A stretch of DNA of 22,142 bases from Bacteroidales bacterium (GCA_035353855.1 DAOQAK010000063.1:1-22142), one strand, 5' to 3'; shown: positions 15,915-22,097, counted from the stretch's first letter. Notes: generated by a model from the sequence alone, not told the origin. Numbers and translations are program-made.

Positions 15915-16304
15915 ATGGCAAAAACAGCAAAAGTTACAAGAAAAAAAGTAGTAAAAGTTGATCCGGTTGGTCAGGCACATATTTTTGCTTCGTTCAATAA
16001 CATCATCATTTCGCTTACTAATGCTACAGGCCAGGTAATTTCATGGTCATCAGCAGGGAAAATGGGATTCAGAGGTTCGAAAAAAAATACACCGTATGCA
16101 GCTCAAATGGCTTCCCAGGATTGTGCAAAAGTAGCGTATGATCTGGGTTTACGTAAAGTAAAAGTTTTCGTAAAAGGTCCTGGTGCTGGAAGAGAATCAG
16201 CTATCAGAACTATTCATACTGCCGGACTTGAGGTTACCGAAATAGTTGATATTACTCCATTACCTCATAATGGTTGCAGGCCTCCTAAAAGAAGAAGAGT
16301 ATAA
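15915..16304 (+). CDS. rpsK: 30S ribosomal protein uS11
   Basis: uS11 is on the 30S platform near the mRNA exit and partners with bS21. The 129-residue product has a basic N terminus and the family core HIFASFNNIIISLTNATGQV, then SAGKMGFRGSKKNTPYAAQM, GPGAGRESAIRTIHTAGLEV and the C-terminal DITPLPHNGCRPPKRRRV. A 129-bp spacer with GTCATT repeats separates it from rpsD. Confidence 0.98.
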   Translation: MAKTAKVTRKKVVKVDPVGQAHIFASFNNIIISLTNATGQVISWSSAGKMGFRGSKKNTPYAAQMASQDCAKVAYDLGLRKVKVFVKGPGAGRESAIRTIHTAGLEVTEIVDITPLPHNGCRPPKRRRV

Positions 16305-16309
16305 TAAAT

Positions 16310-16377
16310 GTCATTGATGGTCTCATTAAGTCATTTATAGTCATTAAAATGACATGAAGTTAATGACAACAAATGAC
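16310..16377. repeat. Symmetric cluster of three GTCATT and three AATGAC motifs
   Basis: GTCATT occurs at 16310-16315, 16330-16335 and 16340-16345. Its inverse AATGAC occurs at 16348-16353, 16362-16367 and 16372-16377. The innermost pair is separated by 2 bp. The whole block forms a nested inverted repeat of 68 bp ending 56 bp before the rpsD ATG. It encodes nothing credible. It may be an operator, an RNA hairpin, or a genome-wide spacer repeat; the word also occurs before rpsM. Confidence 0.8.
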
Positions 16378-16433
16378 AGCGTAAGCGAATGGCAAATAAA
16401 AAAAGAATTAAGAAAGTTAAATATATTTAAAAA

Positions 16434-17039
16434 ATGGCAAGATATACAGGCCCCAAGACAAGAATTGCAAGAAAGTTTAAGGAACCTATTTATGGTCCTG
16501 ATAAATATTTCGAAAAGAAAAATTATGCTCCCGGCATGCACGGTGCTTCTAAAAGAAAAAGAAAAACATCAGAGTATGGCATTCAGCTCCAGGAAAAACA
16601 AAAAGCAAAATATACCTATGGTATTCTTGAAAAACAGTTTGCTAATATTTTCCATAAAGCATCCAGTAAAAAAGGTGTTACCGGTGAAAACTTGCTACAG
16701 TTAATAGAAGCAAGATTAGACAATGTTGTATATCGTCTTGGTATTGCTCCTTCACGCTGTTCAGCTCGTCAGTTAATTACACACAGGCATATCACTGTAA
16801 ACGGTAAAGTTACCAACGTACCTTCATATACATTAAAAGTTGGCGATTTGGTTAGTGTTCGTGAAAAATCAAAATCACTGGAAGTAATTACCAATTCACT
16901 TTCTTCACACAGCAACCAGCAGGCATGGCTTGAATGGGATGGAAATTTAATGACCGGTAAAGTAGCCAGCTATCCTGAACGCGACCAGATTCCAGAAAAT
17001 ATTAAGGAACAGTTAATCGTCGAATTATATTCTAAGTAA
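16434..17039 (+). CDS. rpsD: 30S ribosomal protein uS4, zinc-free type
   Basis: uS4 starts 30S body assembly, lines the mRNA entry channel and in E. coli represses the alpha operon. The 201-residue product starts MARYTGPKTRIARKFKEP and lacks the N-terminal cysteine ligands of the zinc form. The S4 RNA-binding domain is at about 93-155 (EARLDNVVYRLGIAPSRCSA, then TVNGKVTNVPSY and KVGD). It has a 68-bp symmetric repeat cluster upstream, which raises but does not prove local control. rpoA follows after 22 bp. Confidence 0.97.
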   Translation: MARYTGPKTRIARKFKEPIYGPDKYFEKKNYAPGMHGASKRKRKTSEYGIQLQEKQKAKYTYGILEKQFANIFHKASSKKGVTGENLLQLIEARLDNVVYRLGIAPSRCSARQLITHRHITVNGKVTNVPSYTLKVGDLVSVREKSKSLEVITNSLSSHSNQQAWLEWDGNLMTGKVASYPERDQIPENIKEQLIVELYSK

Positions 17040-17061
17040 TAAACCAAGGTAAAACAAACAT

Positions 17062-18054
17062 ATGGCAATTTTAGCTTTTCAAAAACCCGATAAGGTTATT
17101 ATGCTTGAATCTGATGGATTCAATGCGAAATTTGAATTCCGCCCTCTCGAACCAGGATACGGTATTACCGTTGGGAATGCCCTGCGCCGAATACTGCTCT
17201 CTTCACTCGAGGGATTTGCTATCACTTCTATGAAGATTGAAGGTGTTGAACACGAATTTTCAACCATAAAAGGAGTTGTAGAAGATGTTACTGAAATTAT
17301 CCTTAATTTAAAACAGATACGTTTTAAACGCCAGATAGAAACAGTAAGTAATGAAAAAGTAACAGTAAAAATTGCCGGACAAGATGTATTTACTGCTGGC
17401 GATATAAATAAATTCATGTCAAGTTTCCAGATATTAAATCCTGAGGTGGTTATTTGCCATATGGATCCTTCTGTAAAACTAACCATTGAATTATCTATTG
17501 AAAAAGGCAGAGGATATGTTCCTGCTGAAGAAAATAAAGTGCTTAATGCTCCTTTCGGAACCGTATTCATCGATTCTATTTTCACCCCGATAAAAAATGT
17601 GAAATACAGTATCGAAGACTATCGCGTTGAACAAAAAACCGACTACGAAAAACTTGTTCTCGAAGTTTCTACAGATGGTTCCATTAACCCGAAAGACGCG
17701 CTTAAAGAAGCAGCAAAAATATTGATTCATCATTTCATGTTATTTTCAGACGAAAAAATTACTCTTGATACTGAAGAAAAATCATCAAATGAAGAATTCG
17801 ATGAAACTTCATTACATATGCGTCAGCTTCTAAAAACTAAACTAGTGGATATGGATCTTTCTGTAAGAGCCCTTAACTGCCTTAAAGCTGCCGATGTTGA
17901 AACTCTTGCCAATCTTGTAGAGTTCAATAAAAATGATCTTTTAAAATTCAGGAATTTTGGAAAGAAATCGCTTGCAGAACTTGAAGAACTTGTAAAATCA
18001 AAGAATCTTCATTTTGGAATGAATCTTTCAAAATATAAATTAGATAAAGAATAA
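17062..18054 (+). CDS. rpoA: DNA-directed RNA polymerase alpha subunit
   Basis: The alpha dimer scaffolds RNA polymerase assembly; its C-terminal domain binds DNA and regulators. The 330-residue protein has the NTD signature GYGITVGNALRRILLSSLEG (32-51), a linker rich in acidic residues (about 235-252), and the CTD with LSVRALNCLKAADVETLANL (266-285) and FRNFGKKSLAEL (296-307). Arg269 and Asn272 correspond to the UP-element contact residues Arg265 and Asn268 of E. coli. It lies between rpsD and rplQ; the 72-bp gap to rplQ carries heptamer repeats. Confidence 0.98.
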   Translation: MAILAFQKPDKVIMLESDGFNAKFEFRPLEPGYGITVGNALRRILLSSLEGFAITSMKIEGVEHEFSTIKGVVEDVTEIILNLKQIRFKRQIETVSNEKVTVKIAGQDVFTAGDINKFMSSFQILNPEVVICHMDPSVKLTIELSIEKGRGYVPAEENKVLNAPFGTVFIDSIFTPIKNVKYSIEDYRVEQKTDYEKLVLEVSTDGSINPKDALKEAAKILIHHFMLFSDEKITLDTEEKSSNEEFDETSLHMRQLLKTKLVDMDLSVRALNCLKAADVETLANLVEFNKNDLLKFRNFGKKSLAELEELVKSKNLHFGMNLSKYKLDKE

Positions 18055-18059
18055 AAATA

Positions 18060-18087
18060 GTTCAAAGTTCAATGTTTAAAGTTCGGG
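18060..18087 (+). repeat. Four tandem GTTCAAA-like heptamers between rpoA and rplQ
   Basis: GTTCAAA (18060-18066), GTTCAAT (18067-18073), GTTTAAA (18074-18080) and GTTCGGG (18081-18087) lie in exact 7-bp register, starting 6 bp after the rpoA stop. The copies decay to the right. This is a short degenerate heptanucleotide tandem repeat. Confidence 0.8.
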
Positions 18088-18126
18088 ATTTTGAATTTTA
18101 GATGTGACTGAAAAATAAATTTTACA

Positions 18127-18708
18127 ATGAGACACGGAAGAAAAATAAATCACTTAGGAAGAACAAGCGCTCACAGGCAAGCATTGCTGTCAAATATGGC
18201 TTCTTCATTGATATTAAGTAAAAACAAAAGGATTACAACTACTTTGGCAAAAGCAAAAGCGCTTCGCGTATATATTGAGCCTTTGTTAACCCGCTCAAAA
18301 GAAGATTCTACACAAAGCCGCAGGGTTGTATTCAGTTATCTTCAGAATAAAGAAGCTGTTACCGAACTGTTCCGCGAAGTGGCTACTAAAATAGCTCAGC
18401 GCCCCGGTGGTTACACTCGTATACTGAAAACCGAGAACCGTTTAGGCGATAATGCACAAATGTGTATCATGGAACTGGTTGATTATAACGAGAACCTCAT
18501 TGGTGAAAAACAGGAAAAGAAAGCAAAAACTACTCGTCGTGGTCGTGGTGGCGCTAAGAAAGTTACTGCCGAAACCGGTGCAGATGCTGAAGCAGTAACG
18601 AAAGCTCCTAGAAAAAAATCAACAAAAAAAGCAGCAGATGAAAAAGTTGAAAAAACTGATGCTCCTGCTGATGATGTAAAAACTGATGAAACTTCTTCAG
18701 AAAACTAA
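18127..18708 (+). CDS. rplQ: 50S ribosomal protein bL17 with extended C terminus
   Basis: bL17 sits near the tunnel exit on the 50S subunit. The core covers about residues 1-125, starting MRHGRKINHLGRTSAHRQAL and containing KRITTTLAKAKALRVYIEPL, RSKEDSTQSRR and QRPGGYTRILKTENRLGDNA. A tail of about 68 residues follows, rich in Lys, Ala, Glu, Asp and Thr and of low complexity; E. coli bL17 (about 127 residues) lacks it, whereas longer forms are common in Bacteroidetes. It is the last gene of the operon, with a strong terminator 22 bp after its stop. Confidence 0.97.
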   Translation: MRHGRKINHLGRTSAHRQALLSNMASSLILSKNKRITTTLAKAKALRVYIEPLLTRSKEDSTQSRRVVFSYLQNKEAVTELFREVATKIAQRPGGYTRILKTENRLGDNAQMCIMELVDYNENLIGEKQEKKAKTTRRGRGGAKKVTAETGADAEAVTKAPRKKSTKKAADEKVEKTDAPADDVKTDETSSEN

Positions 18709-18730
18709 GAATATTTCTTAAAATATATTT

Positions 18731-18764
18731 AAAAGGATAAAGTAATTCGCTTTATCCTTTTTTT
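18731..18764 (+). terminator. Intrinsic terminator after rplQ
   Basis: AAAAGGATAAAG (18731-18742) pairs perfectly over 12 bp with CTTTATCCTTTT (18750-18761), with a 7-nt loop (18743-18749) and a T run reaching 18764. This ends the ribosomal operon; the A/T symmetry could let it act on the opposite strand too. Confidence 0.9.
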
Positions 18765-19100
18765 ATTATTCCTTGTTTTTATAGAAATAATACCGAAAGT
18801 ATAAATCATTCCGGTATATGCCATGCATAGGCTTTTTAAAAGTGAGGTTGAGTTCATCCTTTAGTTCATAGAAGTCTGAAGCCTTATGAAGTTATACTCG
18901 TTATTATCAGGTTTGCAAAGTCAAAACTGTTTAGAACGAGTTATACCGTACAGAAAACAAAAAATATTTTTGCAAAACTCTTTTCTGTCGGTATAAGATA
19001 TATGTTGATTAAAAAAATATTTGATTAAAAATTAAGTAGTATATCATCGAGTTATAAAAATTATTTCTAATTTTAAAAACTGAAATTAAAAAATCCAAAT
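18765..19100. other. Intergenic stretch between rplQ and eno
   Basis: No credible gene is seen in this 336-bp AT-rich stretch. It contains four copies of the word ATACCG or its inverse CGGTAT (18790-18795, 18812-18817, 18943-18948, 18989-18994), arranged as two inverted pairs; the second pair belongs to a long inverted repeat listed separately. A TAnnTTTG match (18965-18972) lies between the arms of that repeat. No tRNA or other RNA gene was recognised. Confidence 0.7.
18941..18996. promoter_or_regulatory. Long bulged inverted repeat around a possible eno -7 element
   Basis: The left arm at 18941-18957 and right arm at 18981-18996 are complementary over 16 bp with one extra T in the left arm (TTATACCG-T-ACAGAAAA). 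The 23-bp spacer holds TATTTTTG (18965-18972), a match to the Bacteroidetes -7 element, though no clear TTG lies at the -33 distance. The arrangement resembles paired operator half-sites flanking a promoter, or a leader hairpin, about 105 bp before eno. Confidence 0.55.
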
Positions 19101-20390
19101 ATGGGACAGATAATAAATATCCATGCAAGACAAATCCTCGATTCAAGAGGTAATCCAACGATTGAAGTTGATGTGTTAACCAATACTGGTGTGCTGGGAC
19201 GTGCAGCAATTCCTTCTGGAGCTTCAACCGGTATTCATGAGGCACACGAATTACGCGATAATGATAAAGGTATTTATCTTGGCAAAGGTGTTCTTAAAGC
19301 AGTACAGAATGTAAATAAAACCCTTAACGAAGAATTGAATGGTCGTGATGTTTCCGATCAGATTGAAATTGATAAGTTGATGATAGATCTTGACGGGACA
19401 CCAACAAAAACCAACCTTGGAGCCAATGCAATACTTGGCGTTTCGTTGGCTTGCGCCAATGCAGCTGCTCAGGAATCAGGACAGCCTTTATTCCGTTACC
19501 TTGGTGGTGTGAATGCTAACCTGCTCCCCATTCCAATGATGAACATTTTGAACGGCGGTTCACATGCCGACAATAGCATAGATTTCCAGGAATTCATGAT
19601 TATGCCTGTAGGTGCAACATCGTTTTCCGATGCCATTCGCATGGGTGCTGAAGTTTTCCATAACCTGAAAAATGTTTTAAAGAAAAAAGGTTACTCAACC
19701 AACGTGGGTGATGAAGGCGGATTTGCTCCTAATTTAAAATCGAATGAAGAAGCAATTACCGTGATTATTCAAGCAATTGAAGCGGCAAAATACAAACCCG
19801 GAAAAGATATTTATATTGCTCTCGACCCGGCAGCTTCTGAATATTTTATTCCTGAGGAAAAAGTTTACCACATGCATAAATCAACCGGCGATAAATTAAA
19901 ACCTGCCGAAATGGTGAACTATTGGAAAGAATGGGTTAAAAAATATCCTATCGTTTCTATTGAAGACGGTATGGCTGAAGATGATTGGGATGGATGGAAA
20001 CTGATAACTAAAACTATTGGAGATAAAATTCAACTGGTAGGTGACGATTTATTTGTTACCAATGTAGAACGTTTGCAGAAAGGAATAAAGAATGGTTCGG
20101 CAAATTCTATTTTGATAAAAGTAAATCAAATAGGAACATTAACGGAAACCATTAACGCTGTGGAAATGGCTCGTACCAATGGTTATACCTCTGTAATCAG
20201 TCATCGTTCGGGTGAAACCGAAGATACCACCATTGCCGACCTTGCTGTTGCATTAAAAACCGGAATGATCAAAACCGGTTCGGCATGTCGTTCAGAACGT
20301 ATTGCAAAATACAACCAGTTGCTTCGTATTGAAGAAATGCTGGGAGACCAGGCTCAGTATTTCGGTAAGAATTTTAAATTTGCTAAATAA
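19101..20390 (+). CDS. eno: Enolase (phosphopyruvate hydratase)
   Basis: Enolase interconverts 2-phosphoglycerate and phosphoenolpyruvate in glycolysis and gluconeogenesis. The 429-residue protein has the normal length. Key residues are visible: SGASTGIHEAHELRD (39-53, active-site loop), Glu205 in GDEGG, metal ligands Asp242 (ALDPA), Glu288 (SIEDG) and Asp315 (VGDDL), catalytic Lys340 (LIKVNQIGT), SHRSGETEDT (367-376) with His368, and Lys391 (KTGS). It forms its own unit: terminators lie both before and after it and the intergenic distance to rplQ is 392 bp. The start codon fits the conserved N terminus (IINIHARQILDSRGNPT). Confidence 0.98.
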   Translation: MGQIINIHARQILDSRGNPTIEVDVLTNTGVLGRAAIPSGASTGIHEAHELRDNDKGIYLGKGVLKAVQNVNKTLNEELNGRDVSDQIEIDKLMIDLDGTPTKTNLGANAILGVSLACANAAAQESGQPLFRYLGGVNANLLPIPMMNILNGGSHADNSIDFQEFMIMPVGATSFSDAIRMGAEVFHNLKNVLKKKGYSTNVGDEGGFAPNLKSNEEAITVIIQAIEAAKYKPGKDIYIALDPAASEYFIPEEKVYHMHKSTGDKLKPAEMVNYWKEWVKKYPIVSIEDGMAEDDWDGWKLITKTIGDKIQLVGDDLFVTNVERLQKGIKNGSANSILIKVNQIGTLTETINAVEMARTNGYTSVISHRSGETEDTTIADLAVALKTGMIKTGSACRSERIAKYNQLLRIEEMLGDQAQYFGKNFKFAK

Positions 20391-20407
20391 TTTGATGATT
20401 GAGTTGA

Positions 20408-20443
20408 ATGAAAGCCTCCGGATTCCCGGGGGCTTTCATTTTA
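20408..20443 (+). terminator. Intrinsic terminator after eno
   Basis: ATGAAAGCCTCCGG (20408-20421) pairs over 14 bp, including one T-G wobble, with CCGGGGGCTTTCAT (20426-20439); the loop is ATTC. A short T run follows (TTTTA). It starts 18 bp after the eno stop. Confidence 0.85.
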
Positions 20444-20486
20444 TAAAGACTTTCTGTGTTTCAAAAACTAGGAAAGTCTTTATAAA
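20440..20486. repeat. Perfect 15-bp inverted repeat abutting the eno terminator
   Basis: TTTATAAAGACTTTC (20440-20454) is exactly complementary to GAAAGTCTTTATAAA (20472-20486), with a 17-nt loop. It begins where the eno terminator stem ends. It lacks a long T run, so it may be a second weak terminator, an mRNA 3'-end stabiliser, or a target/remnant of a mobile repeat. Confidence 0.75.
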
Positions 20487-20665
20487 GTTTTCATCTGTAA
20501 AGCCAAACCAACCACCTATTGGTAAAACCTTACCGAATATAAAATTGTACTTGATTTTAAATTATTTTTGGTTATAGTAAATCTTTTATTTTTTTTCATC
20601 TAATCATTTCTTGTAATAAAACTTGAAGTGAAAATGAGGGTTAATAAAATTATTTTTGTTTTTCC
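20487..20665. other. AT-rich spacer without recognisable gene
   Basis: No gene is seen. A TATTTTTG (20651-20658) matching the Bacteroidetes -7 element ends just before the structured element that starts at 20666; the nearest TTG (20623-20625) gives a 25-bp spacer, longer than ideal, so promoter activity is uncertain. Confidence 0.4.
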
Positions 20666-21020
20666 TTACTTTTTGCTTGACCAAAAAGTAACAAAAAGTC
20701 AAGACGAATCGATGCTTCTGCGCGCTCTGGAAAATTGCTAAGTTCTAATCAAAGCGAGTAAACTTCTTTGAAAGAACTTTACGCAATTTCCCATTCACAT
20801 CCAACCTTGCCCCCGCCGATTCGTCTGCCCAACACGCTAATGGGATATGCAAAAATTAAATTAAAAAACAGAAAATGCGTTGGCATGGAAAATTTTGCGG
20901 TGGTGTGCGATGGTGCCTTGATGGTCGTGGGTTGTAAGCATTGGACTGTGCGATAAAACGACCATCGCAGGGCTTTAAATTTTCCGCTTTTTTTGATTAC
21001 TTTTTTTTAAAAAAAGTAAT
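20666..21020. repeat. Structured ~355-bp noncoding element with terminal palindromes
   Basis: The left end is a 10-bp inverted repeat TTACTTTTTG (20666-20675) with CAAAAAGTAA (20682-20691). The right end is a 12-bp palindrome around 20996-21020 (ATTAC, T and A runs, GTAAT). Between them lie two long hairpins. Hairpin 1: 20702-20711/20817-20826 (10 bp), 20729-20738/20783-20791 (one bulge), 20740-20745/20774-20779, 20749-20754/20766-20771. Hairpin 2: GGAAAATTT 20887-20895/20977-20985 closing two alternative inner stems, then seven Ts (20988-20994). Base composition is more GC-rich and G/T-skewed than the flanks. It resembles, from memory, intergenic repeats of Bacteroidetes, but I cannot confirm copies. 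It could be a MITE-like repeat or a structured RNA. Confidence 0.65.
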
Positions 21021-21068
21021 GAGAAAGAAAAATGTTTAAATGTTTTTGAAATAAATTATTTCTTTCTC
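21021..21068. repeat. 10-bp inverted repeat next to the structured element
   Basis: GAGAAAGAAA (21021-21030) is exactly complementary to TTTCTTTCTC (21059-21068) around a 28-bp AT-rich loop. It begins at the base after the right terminal palindrome, so it may be part of the same element. Confidence 0.6.
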
Positions 21069-21353
21069 ACCCCATCCCCCTTACTCATCTAATTCATGTA
21101 TTGGTTTATTATAAAAATTTATTATCCATTTTTTGTTAAGTAATTTATGCTTAAATATTTTTGAATAATAATAAAAGGGTTTATTTTTGGATGATTCTAA
21201 AAATTAAAAATTAGAAAATAAGTTATTTGTAATAGTAAAATTGAATTGCTGCAATTTGAAAACAGTTATAAATATTTTTTCAATAGAGAAATACATAAGT
21301 AGGCATAATTAAAACAAAATCGTGTTCAATAATAAATAATTAAGCAAAGTAAA
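21069..21353. other. AT-rich region upstream of the TIR-like gene
   Basis: No gene is recognised in this 285-bp stretch. It starts with a short C-rich run (CCCCATCCCCC) and is otherwise strongly AT-rich. Two possible promoters lie within it and are given separately. Confidence 0.6.
21133..21189 (+). promoter_or_regulatory. Possible tandem promoters of the TIR-like gene
   Basis: TTG (21133-21135) with TATTTTTG (21156-21163) has a 20-bp spacer; TTG (21161-21163) with TATTTTTG (21182-21189) has an 18-bp spacer. Both fit the Bacteroidetes pattern, but such matches are easy to obtain by chance in AT-rich DNA, and the leader to the ATG would be 155-185 nt. Confidence 0.35.
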
Positions 21354-22097
21354 ATGGTACAAAGAAAAAACACAACACAAATACCAAAAGAGTCTGCAAT
21401 ATTGACTATAAGCAATTCTGACTTTTTTGGAAAATTGGAAAAACGAATTGAAATTGGTGAGGAATTATTTAATCGTTCCATTTCTAACCAAAATGAATTA
21501 ATAACTGCGAATTCTGATTATAAATTATGGTCAGATTATAACTTTGAAATGCTTAAACAAGTATTTAACATAGAAGATAACAATTATATGAACTCTTATA
21601 ATCATGCTGGTTACACTTTTATAGGACAAATGGGGGAAGTAATAGGTAATCCAATTCAGTCTTTTAAGAATTTAGTAAAGTATAAACTGGACAACCTAAA
21701 AAGTTTGTTGACTAGAACTGAATTATTAAAATCGCAAGTAACTGTTAACACACATATTTCCGTTACGACACCCAAAACAACACTTTCAAAAACAGAAGTA
21801 TTTATTGTGCACGGTCATGACGAAGCAGCAAAAACAAAAACCGCACGTTTCATTGAAAAATTAGGTTTAAAACCTATAATACTTCATGAACAAGCAAGTG
21901 GAAGTAAGACTGTAATTGAAAAAATTGAAGCGTATTCAAACGTAGGTTTTGGAATAGTGCTTTACACACCGTGTGATATTGGCGCAAAAAATGAAGCGAA
22001 ACCTAATATAAAAAGTCGGGCAAGACAAAATGTTGTTTTTGAACACGGGTTTTTAATTGGTAAAATTGGAAGAGAAAATGTTTGCGCATTGTCTTAA
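21354..22097 (+). CDS. TIR-like domain protein (CAP12/Pycsar-type), C-terminally truncated
   Basis: The 247-residue product has an N-terminal region of about 145 residues that I do not recognise and a C-terminal TIR-like domain from about 148. The latter shows VFIVHGHDEAAKTKTARFIE (149-168), ILHEQASGSKTVIEKIE (176-192), GFGIVLYTPCDIGA (198-211) and SRARQNVVFEHGFLIGKIGR (221-240). This is the predicted nucleotide-binding TIR-like family (Pfam PF10137), known from CBASS and Pycsar effectors, where it cleaves NAD+. The domain normally runs 30-40 residues further; here it stops at ENVCALS, exactly at a putative IS end, so the gene is probably disrupted. It stands alone after eno on the plus strand; no cyclase partner is in the window. 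Start at 21354 is the first ATG of the frame. Confidence 0.75.
   Translation: MVQRKNTTQIPKESAILTISNSDFFGKLEKRIEIGEELFNRSISNQNELITANSDYKLWSDYNFEMLKQVFNIEDNNYMNSYNHAGYTFIGQMGEVIGNPIQSFKNLVKYKLDNLKSLLTRTELLKSQVTVNTHISVTTPKTTLSKTEVFIVHGHDEAAKTKTARFIEKLGLKPIILHEQASGSKTVIEKIEAYSNVGFGIVLYTPCDIGAKNEAKPNIKSRARQNVVFEHGFLIGKIGRENVCALS

Noticed and set aside
16310..16377. Possible CRISPR-like array at the GTCATT cluster
   Set aside because: Repeat units are only 6-7 bp, occur in both orientations and lack spacers of constant length.
16354..16704. 116-codon ORF upstream of and overlapping rpsD
   Set aside because: It is an out-of-frame read through the repeat cluster and the start of rpsD, with no family resemblance.
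17079..17585. 168-codon minus-strand ORF inside rpoA
   Set aside because: It is antisense to conserved alpha-subunit sequence with no domain of its own.
19009..19245. 78-codon minus-strand ORF across the eno start
   Set aside because: It is antisense to conserved enolase codons and to the leader; no domain seen.
20302..20577. 91-codon ORF across the end of eno and its terminator
   Set aside because: It is out of frame in eno and reads through two hairpins; no family resemblance.
20768..20956. 62-codon plus-strand ORF inside the structured element
   Set aside because: It spans parts of both hairpins, its composition follows the inverted repeats, and the product has no recognisable domain; it is better explained as a chance frame in a noncoding element.
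21107..21154. 15-codon ORF in the AT-rich spacer before the TIR-like gene
   Set aside because: Random short frame without start context or recognisable product.
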